Positions 6,274 through 10,640 of a stretch of DNA of 10,640 nucleotides are shown here, in pieces. A model generated the notes under the pieces. That model did no database searches. It saw nothing but the letters and a program-made list of their open reading frames with translations, and was not told the origin of the DNA. Location: assembly GCA_036505615.1 (NCBI GenBank), contig DASXTB010000181.1, forward strand, positions 1 through 10,640, read 5' to 3'. Position 1 is the first letter of the stretch. Each line of letters begins with the position of its first letter. Origin of the DNA: DASXTB01 sp036505615 (GTDB lineage: Bacteria; Acidobacteriota; UBA6911; JACQSX01). A program made the position numbers and the translations under genes.

Positions 6274-6350
6274 GACCTGCTGACCTGCTGACCTGAGACC
6301 GGAGACCAGAGACCAGAGGCCGATGACGAATGACTAATGACGAATGACGC
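6274..6350 (+). repeat. Composite array: GACCTGCT, GAGACCA and ATGACGA units
   Basis: Two octamers GACCTGCT (6274-6289) and a 5-bp remnant are followed by eight contiguous 7-bp units (6295-6350): GAGACCG, GAGACCA, GAGACCA, GAGGCCG, ATGACGA, ATGACTA, ATGACGA, ATGACGC. The unit sequence changes between the fourth and fifth heptamer without any shift of register. An ATG inside the array (6337) would add 26 residues to the downstream protein but is very unlikely to be used. Confidence 0.85.
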
Positions 6351-6414
6351 TTTTGGGTCACCCTCCCTACTTCCCTGTTGCGGGAGACGTTGGCTCGTAG
6401 TAAGTTCGCACATC

Positions 6415-7008
6415 ATGCCTGCGACAGACGATACAATCTCGCGCCGGCGGGCGCTCAAGCAGCTGGCTCTCACCATGGGTCTTTTCGGCGCCTCCTCAGC
6501 TGTGCCTCCCTTTTCATCGTTGTATGGAGAGCATGTTCATCGGTGGCTGCGGCAGGAGCCGGGCCAGTGGAAGGCCCAGGTGCTCAATCCGCAACAGAAC
6601 GAGCTGGTTCTGATGATTGCCGAGATGATCATTCCGGAAACAACCACGCCAGGGGCCCGGAACGCCCGAGTCAATGAGTATATCGACACGGTGCTGACCG
6701 AGGCGGATTTCAAAGAGAGGTTTCTGAAGGGGCTGGACTGGATAGATGAGTTTTCGCGCCGCCACACTGGAAAGGATTTTCTCCAGGCCGGCGCGGCGCA
6801 GCGAACCGAGTTAATGCAGCAGATCAGCGATTTGAACGATAACATCGCGCCGGAACTGGCGCCGGGAAGGCAGTTTTTTGATTTGATCAAGGGGCTGACA
6901 ATTGTCGGGTATTACACGTCAGAACCCGGCCTGCTGCAGGAGCTCAGTTACACAGGCAACTCGTTCAATGAGACTTTTCCGGCGGCGTGTAAGCACGAGG
7001 AGCACTGA
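6415..7008 (+). CDS. Gluconate 2-dehydrogenase subunit 3-like protein with Tat signal
   Basis: A 197-residue protein from ATG 6415. The N-terminus carries SRRRALKQL (9-17) followed by a hydrophobic stretch to about residue 32, a twin-arginine export signal. The rest matches the small (gamma) subunit of membrane-associated FAD sugar/gluconate dehydrogenases: IIPETTTPGARNARVNEYID (72-91) and the C-terminal FFDLIKGLTIVGYYTSEPG (154-172). Such subunits act as export escorts: the folded catalytic subunit, which lacks its own signal, is carried by the Tat pathway. The downstream GMC gene indeed has no signal peptide. The frame is open upstream to 6337, but those codons come from a heptamer array, so 6415 is preferred; only a weak TAAG lies before it. 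Confidence 0.87.
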   Translation: MPATDDTISRRRALKQLALTMGLFGASSAVPPFSSLYGEHVHRWLRQEPGQWKAQVLNPQQNELVLMIAEMIIPETTTPGARNARVNEYIDTVLTEADFKERFLKGLDWIDEFSRRHTGKDFLQAGAAQRTELMQQISDLNDNIAPELAPGRQFFDLIKGLTIVGYYTSEPGLLQELSYTGNSFNETFPAACKHEEH

Positions 7009-7012
7009 AAAG

Positions 7013-7040
7013 CAGTTGCCAGTTCCCAGTTCCCAGTTGC
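7013..7040 (+). repeat. Heptamer array CAGTTCC/CAGTTGC, left arm
   Basis: Four contiguous 7-bp units (CAGTTGC, CAGTTCC, CAGTTCC, CAGTTGC) begin 5 nt after the subunit 3 stop codon. Positions 7014-7033 are the exact reverse complement of 7120-7139. Confidence 0.88.
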
Positions 7041-7119
7041 CAGTCCAGAAGCCAGAAATGGCGAACACGCGGGAGCTGAACCAATGATCACACCGGGGCT
7101 GAGAGTTGACAGCTAGCTA

Positions 7120-7168
7120 GGAACTGGGAACTGGCAACTAGGAACTGGCAACTAGCAACTGGGAACTC
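7120..7168 (-). repeat. Heptamer array GGAACTG/GCAACTA, right arm
   Basis: Seven contiguous 7-bp units: GGAACTG, GGAACTG, GCAACTA, GGAACTG, GCAACTA, GCAACTG, GGAACTC. They are reverse complements of the left-arm units. The array ends 3 nt before the GMC start codon and occupies the position expected for a ribosome-binding site, where no better Shine-Dalgarno is present. In an mRNA spanning both genes the arms could pair over at least 20 bp, closing a loop of 86 nt. Confidence 0.88.
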
Positions 7169-7171
7169 TAC

Positions 7172-8866
7172 ATGAAACAACTCGATTTCAAAAAAACCTA
7201 CGACGCCATAGTAGTGGGCTCGGGCGCGGCCGGAGGAATGGCGGCTAAGGAACTCGCCGAGCGGGGTCTGGAAGTTCTGATGCTGGAAGCAGGACCCTAC
7301 TACAAAGTTGACGATTTTAATCATCATCGCCCCGTCTGGGATTTTCCCTTTCGCGGTTCGATCTCCCCGCGCGAACGCGCCAAGTACTGCTACGCCGCCA
7401 ATCCGTGGAATAAGCAGACCTTCATTGACGAGAGCAAGAATCCTTATACGAAAGCCGAAGGAACCGATTTTGTTTGGGTGCGGGCGCGGTCCGTAGGAGG
7501 TAAGACTCTGCACTGGGGGCTGGTGTCGCTTCGCTTCAGCCCAGACGATTTCCGGCGCGCCAGCCTGGACGGTTATGGGATCGAGTGGCCGCTGACATAC
7601 GAAGAGCTGGAACCCTACTACCGGCATGTGGAGTCGGTGGTTGGCATTTGCGGCAGTTACGAGAACCTTCCCAACAATCCGGATAGCCTTTTTCTTCCGC
7701 CGGTACCGATGACCTGCGGCGAAAAGATTTTGATTAAGGGAGTAGAAAGTTTTCCCGGCCGCCGGCTGATCCACGGCCGCTCTGCGACCGTTACCGTTGC
7801 GCATGGAGGCCGGCCCGCATGCCACTTTTGCGGAAACTGCGATCGCATCTGCGACACGCGCTCTTCCTTTTCTTCGCTGGGCGTGCTGATTCCGCTGGCC
7901 GAGAAGACCGGGAGATTCACGCTCCGTCCCAATGCCGTGGTGCGCGAGGTTCTTCTCGCGCCCAAATCCAATCGCGTGTCCGGCGTCAGTTTTATCGACG
8001 GCGAAAATCGCCGTGAATATCAGGTGAAGGGACGCGTGGTGATGCTGGGGGCTTCGTCTCTGGAGAGCACGCGGCTGCTGCTGAATTCCACCTCCAAGCG
8101 CTACTCCAACGGCCTGGGGAACGCCAGTGGAGTTCTGGGAAAATATTTCTGCGAGCACATCATGGGCGGGAGCATCAGCGGAATCATCCCGTCGTTGAAG
8201 GGAACGCCTCCGGTCAGCGCCGACGCCCGTCCCCATGGTTCGCCTCCTTACATCCCCAAGTTTCGCAATGTGACCGAGCAGCGGAAGGATTTCATTCGCG
8301 GATATGGATACGAGACGGGCGCCGGCAGCGGAGAATTCCCCGGCTACGCTCGGGCGATCAAGGGTTTCGGCGCGGACTTCAAGAAGCAGGTTCGCGAGAT
8401 GTACAACACTACCGTCGGAATGACTGCGTTCGGGGAAGTAATTCCGCGCGCCGACAATTATGTCGAGATCGATAAAGCACGCCTGGACCAGTGGGGCATT
8501 CCCGTCCTCAAGTTTCACATTACCTGGGGCGATAACGAAAAAGCGATGGTCAAAGACATGATCGCCAGCTCCGAAGAAATGTTTCGCGCTGCCGGCATTG
8601 AAATCGTGCGGCAGGGCCGCAATCCGCGGCCTCCCGGCTACAGCATCCATGAAGCGGGGACCTGCCGCATGGGCGCCGATCCAAAGATTTCCATGCTCAA
8701 CAAATTCAACCAGAGCCACGAAGTCCCCAATCTCTTTGTTGTCGACGGCAGCAGCTTTACTTCATCCACGGAGAAAAATCCAACGCTCACGATCATGGCG
8801 CTGGCCGCGCGCGCGGCAGAGTACATTGCGGAGGAAATGAGATTGGGGAAATTCCGGGGGGATTAG
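7172..8866 (+). CDS. GMC-family FAD-dependent oxidoreductase (sugar dehydrogenase alpha-subunit-like)
   Basis: A 564-residue flavoprotein. The FAD-binding Rossmann motif is VVGSGAAGG (14-22), with E39 closing the second strand. A GMC signature lies at 107-116 (SVGGKTLHWG). The C-terminal domain has HEAGTCRMG (493-501), and H493 and N536 are candidate catalytic residues. Residues 217-227 contain four cysteines in the pattern C-x2-C-x2-C-x3-C (CHFCGNCDRIC). Bacterial FAD glucose dehydrogenases of this group carry a 3Fe-4S cluster in this region, so an Fe-S cluster is likely. The predicted reaction is oxidation of a sugar, sugar acid or polyol in the periplasm, passing electrons to a cytochrome. 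There is no signal peptide; export probably depends on the Tat-bearing subunit 3 encoded 163 bp upstream. A cytochrome c subunit is not visible. Substrate unknown. Confidence 0.92.
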   Translation: MKQLDFKKTYDAIVVGSGAAGGMAAKELAERGLEVLMLEAGPYYKVDDFNHHRPVWDFPFRGSISPRERAKYCYAANPWNKQTFIDESKNPYTKAEGTDFVWVRARSVGGKTLHWGLVSLRFSPDDFRRASLDGYGIEWPLTYEELEPYYRHVESVVGICGSYENLPNNPDSLFLPPVPMTCGEKILIKGVESFPGRRLIHGRSATVTVAHGGRPACHFCGNCDRICDTRSSFSSLGVLIPLAEKTGRFTLRPNAVVREVLLAPKSNRVSGVSFIDGENRREYQVKGRVVMLGASSLESTRLLLNSTSKRYSNGLGNASGVLGKYFCEHIMGGSISGIIPSLKGTPPVSADARPHGSPPYIPKFRNVTEQRKDFIRGYGYETGAGSGEFPGYARAIKGFGADFKKQVREMYNTTVGMTAFGEVIPRADNYVEIDKARLDQWGIPVLKFHITWGDNEKAMVKDMIASSEEMFRAAGIEIVRQGRNPRPPGYSIHEAGTCRMGADPKISMLNKFNQSHEVPNLFVVDGSSFTSSTEKNPTLTIMALAARAAEYIAEEMRLGKFRGD

Positions 8867-8964
8867 CCGGATAACTCAACAGGTTAGGTTAGCAACCGGG
8901 TGACGACGACGTGATTGCAGGCGCGCGCGACGTGGGTTACAGCAGCAGGGGCGCACTTCCTAAA

Positions 8965-8984
8965 CCCAGCGATGAATCGCTGGG
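8965..8984. repeat. CCCAGC-type hairpin, copy 2
   Basis: Arms CCCAGCGAT (8965-8973) and ATCGCTGGG (8976-8984) with a GA spacer, followed by CTAT. The geometry is identical to copy 1 at 6229-6248 (9-bp arms, 2-nt spacer). It lies between the convergent GMC and Rid-family genes. Confidence 0.8.
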
Positions 8985-8995
8985 CTATTATCGTC

Positions 8996-9010
8996 TGTCC
9001 CTCCGGGACA
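8996..9010. repeat. Short hairpin TGTCCC-TCC-GGGACA
   Basis: A 6-bp stem with a 3-nt loop, 11 bp after the CCCAGC hairpin and probably part of the same composite element. No U-tract follows on either strand. Confidence 0.5.
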
Positions 9011-9017
9011 ACCCTGC

Positions 9018-9035
9018 GGCGCACGGCTGTGCGCC
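9018..9035. repeat. Hairpin GGCGCAC-GGCT-GTGCGCC
   Basis: A perfect 7-bp GC-rich stem with a 4-nt loop. It lies 56 bp beyond the minus-strand Rid-family stop codon and 151 bp beyond the GMC stop. It may contribute to transcription ending between these convergent genes, but it lacks a T-run. Nothing else is recognisable in 8867-8964 or 9036-9090. Confidence 0.5.
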
Positions 9036-9090
9036 TCTGCGATCTTGAGACGCTGAAGCGCGCGGTGACCCGGAACCTCAAACTTAGTAT

Positions 9091-9483
9091 TTATAAGGAA
9101 TCAATGACGGCCTCGGCTTCGATCTCAACCAGCATCTCCGGTGTGATCAACCGGCTGACCTCCACCATTGTCGTGGCCGGCCTGACGGTGCCAAAGAATT
9201 CCCCGTGAGCTTTGGCAACTTCCTCCCAAGCATCGATATGGGTGACGTACATCCGTGTCCGAACTACATCCGTAAGGCTAGCGCCTGCTTGTAGGAGCGC
9301 CCATTCGATGTTTTTGAGGGCCTGGACCGCCTGTGCGTACGGGTCGCCTTGACCAACGACCTTTCCTGTTTTATCGGTCGCCGTTGTTCCGGAAACGTGG
9401 ATGATCGACCCCACCCGCACGGCGCGTGAATAGCCGACAATCGATTCCCATGGCGCCCCGCTGGATATGTTCTTTCTGCTCAT
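9091..9483 (-). CDS. Rid (YjgF/YER057c/UK114) family protein lacking the catalytic Arg
   Basis: A 130-residue protein of typical length for this trimeric family. It has HVSGTTATD (29-37), QAVQALKNIEWALLQAGAS (51-69), the VVRTRMYVTHID segment (73-84) and the C-terminal VEV...VEIEAEAV (107-126). In RidA, which hydrolyses reactive enamine/imine intermediates, the PARS(C)VEV motif provides the catalytic arginine; here the same position reads PATTMVEV (102-109), so Thr104 replaces it. The protein therefore belongs to one of the Rid subfamilies without that arginine, and imine deaminase activity should not be assumed. The ATG at 9483 has GAGGAG at 8-nt spacing. It lies 188 bp downstream of the DMT permease gene in the same direction. 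Confidence 0.9.
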   Translation of the reverse strand: MSRKNISSGAPWESIVGYSRAVRVGSIIHVSGTTATDKTGKVVGQGDPYAQAVQALKNIEWALLQAGASLTDVVRTRMYVTHIDAWEEVAKAHGEFFGTVRPATTMVEVSRLITPEMLVEIEAEAVIDSL

Positions 9484-9491
9484 TGAGCATT

Positions 9492-9497
9492 CTCCTC
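9492..9497 (-). promoter_or_regulatory. Shine-Dalgarno GAGGAG of the Rid-family gene
   Basis: GAGGAG on the minus strand, 8 nt before ATG 9483. It supports a 130-residue product. Confidence 0.7.
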
Positions 9498-9509
9498 ATG
9501 ACAACCACG

Positions 9510-9527
9510 GGGAACACCGGGAACACC
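9510..9527 (+). repeat. Two 9-bp tandem units GGGAACACC
   Basis: Two exact copies (9510-9518, 9519-9527) are followed by CGGG, in the gap between the permease and Rid-family genes. They are too few to call an array but similar in style to the others in the window. The rest of this 188-bp gap (9528-9671) shows nothing recognisable. Confidence 0.6.
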
Positions 9528-9671
9528 CGGGCCCGCCCAGGCAGCGTGATAAGAAATAGCAAAATCTTTCTCGCGTTCAGGGCCTGTTTGGAGGGCTTAA
9601 AGCTGCGACCAAACTTCGCTGATCGGCGAAAATTATTAAATCCCGGTCCGTGGGAACACGCGACAAAAATC

Positions 9672-10640
9672 TCATCTTCCTTCCGGTCTCGGCTCGGTGG
9701 CTGCTCCACTGACCACCAGCGATGAGACTTCGTTCTGGCGGAGACTCTCCTTCTGGTCGGTAATAATCAGTGCCACGGCCGAAACGATGACTGCTGCGGC
9801 CAACAGCGTGCGAGGGGTTACCGGCTCGCCGGCGATGAGCCAACCAAGAAAAACGGCAATCACGGGATTGACATACGCATAAGTGGAGACGCGCGCCGGA
9901 GTGGTGGCGCCCAGCAGCCAAATGTAAGCCGTGTAGCCAAGCAGTGACCCAAAGACGATCAAGTACAGAACCGCGAGAATGGATTTCAACGTCACCGCCT
10001 TCAGGACCACCCTGCCCCACTCCCCGGTCAGCAGCCCCGCCACCAGAAGCAGCGCGCTGCCCATGAACATCTGCATCGCGGTGGAAAGCGGTTGAGAAGG
10101 GAGCTTGGCTCTCCGCGAATAGAGAGACCCCATTGTCCAGCACAAAGAACCCGCCAAGAGAACAGCAACGGCCGCCGGATCGACTCGCTTGCTTCCCATC
10201 AACTCGCTTGGGCCCACCAGCAGGACCAAGCCGGAGATACCCATGGCGAGTCCCAGGAGGATGCGAATTCCCGGCCGAGTTTGATTTTGAAGTGCGTCAA
10301 ACAGCACCATCCAAAGCGGCGTTGTGGCTACCAGCAGAGCTGCCAGTCCGGACGCGATGCGCTGTTCGGCCCAGACGAGCGACCCGTTCCCGCCCAGCAG
10401 TAGAAGGCCTCCAATCACAAAAGCTCCCAGCCAGTGCTCGCGCCTGGGCGGCGGCGCGCCGCGCAGCCGGGCAAACGTGTAAAGCGCCGAGCCGGCGATC
10501 AGGAAGCGCACGGCAGCCATGAGGAACGGAGGCACGCTTGCGATTGCGTATTTGATTGCCAGGAAGGTCGAGCCCCAGAAGAGATAGACAGTGGCAAAAG
10601 CTGTGACCAGTCTGGCTCGCGAGGGATGTGCGGCCCGGGT
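9672..10640 (-). CDS. EamA/DMT-superfamily permease (YedA-like), 5' partial
   Basis: The frame stays open to the right window edge, so the start codon is outside; 322 residues are visible. An internal GTG at 10535 would remove the first transmembrane helix. The edge segment encodes LVTAFATVYLFWGSTFLAIK (11-30), the classic first helix of EamA proteins, so the longer reading is correct. The protein is strongly hydrophobic, with about ten helices in two EamA repeats. Signature segments are LVWAEQRIASGLAALLVATT (88-107) and, in the second half, FGSLLGYTAYIWLLGATTPA (230-249) followed by YVNPVIAVFLGWLIAGEPVT (256-275). It is predicted to be an inner-membrane exporter of amino acids or other metabolites; the E. 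coli YedA resemblance is in sequence style only and the substrate is unknown. Confidence 0.9.
   Translation of the reverse strand, partial: TRAAHPSRARLVTAFATVYLFWGSTFLAIKYAIASVPPFLMAAVRFLIAGSALYTFARLRGAPPPRREHWLGAFVIGGLLLLGGNGSLVWAEQRIASGLAALLVATTPLWMVLFDALQNQTRPGIRILLGLAMGISGLVLLVGPSELMGSKRVDPAAVAVLLAGSLCWTMGSLYSRRAKLPSQPLSTAMQMFMGSALLLVAGLLTGEWGRVVLKAVTLKSILAVLYLIVFGSLLGYTAYIWLLGATTPARVSTYAYVNPVIAVFLGWLIAGEPVTPRTLLAAAVIVSAVALIITDQKESLRQNEVSSLVVSGAATEPRPEGR

Noticed and set aside
6337..6414. Upstream ATG start (6337) for the subunit 3-like gene
   Set aside because: The ATG lies in the ATGACGA array, and the added residues would precede a twin-arginine signal that should be near the N-terminus.
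7057..7119. Short open frames between the two inverted heptamer arms (9-10 codons)
   Set aside because: They are too short, lack ribosome-binding sites and show no sign of selection; chance frames.
7088..8719. 543-codon open frame on the minus strand opposite the GMC gene
   Set aside because: The plus-strand frame has unmistakable FAD-binding and GMC motifs. The antisense frame has no recognisable domain, and its end is a translation of the heptamer array; it follows from GC-rich codon use.
8965..9035. Intrinsic terminator of the GMC or Rid-family gene
   Set aside because: Several hairpins exist but none is followed by a T-run on either strand, so they are listed as hairpin repeats instead.
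10533..10535. GTG start for the DMT permease at 10535
   Set aside because: The frame continues to the window edge and encodes the conserved first EamA helix (FWGSTFLAIK), so the real start lies outside.

Overview
The window looks like a moderately GC-rich chromosomal segment from a soil-type bacterium, most likely an acidobacterium. That placement is inference: it rests on gene content (a large secreted M14 peptidase, a gluconate-dehydrogenase-like GMC pair, UdgX) and on dense short-period intergenic repeats. No rRNA or other taxonomic marker is present. I found no transposase, integrase, CRISPR array, tRNA or phage gene.

Layout. Positions 152-574 (+) encode a SnoaL-like/NTF2-fold protein. 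A purine-rich octamer array and its inverted pyrimidine-rich partner (about 593-816) lie between it and a convergent gene. Four genes then run leftward on the minus strand, probably as one or two transcription units: a secreted M14-family peptidase of 1011 residues (5970-2935), an unrecognised conserved-looking protein starting 6 bp after it (2928-2254), an alkyltransferase-like protein of MGMT fold lacking the acceptor cysteine (2005-1520), and a UdgX-type uracil-DNA glycosylase (1458-829). The last two both concern DNA-base damage. A 444-bp divergent intergenic region (5971-6414) holds a candidate promoter and several 7-bp repeat arrays. On the plus strand follow a gluconate 2-dehydrogenase subunit 3-like protein with a twin-arginine signal (6415-7008) and a GMC-family FAD oxidoreductase with a four-cysteine cluster (7172-8866). 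Together they resemble the gamma and alpha subunits of periplasmic FAD-dependent sugar dehydrogenases; no cytochrome subunit is visible. The right end has, on the minus strand, an EamA/DMT permease whose 5' end is off the window (10640-9672) and a Rid-family protein without the canonical catalytic arginine (9483-9091).

The most unusual content is non-coding. Intergenic regions carry arrays of exact 7-bp or 8-bp units with different sequences (GGGAGAGT, CTGCCTT, CATCGGT, GAGACCA, ATGACGA, CAGTTCC). Three occur as inverted pairs around a spacer, and one changes unit sequence without losing the 7-bp register. Two copies of a CCCAGC...GCTGGG hairpin, in different intergenic regions, show compensatory base changes. 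These patterns are read directly from the sequence; their function is unknown.
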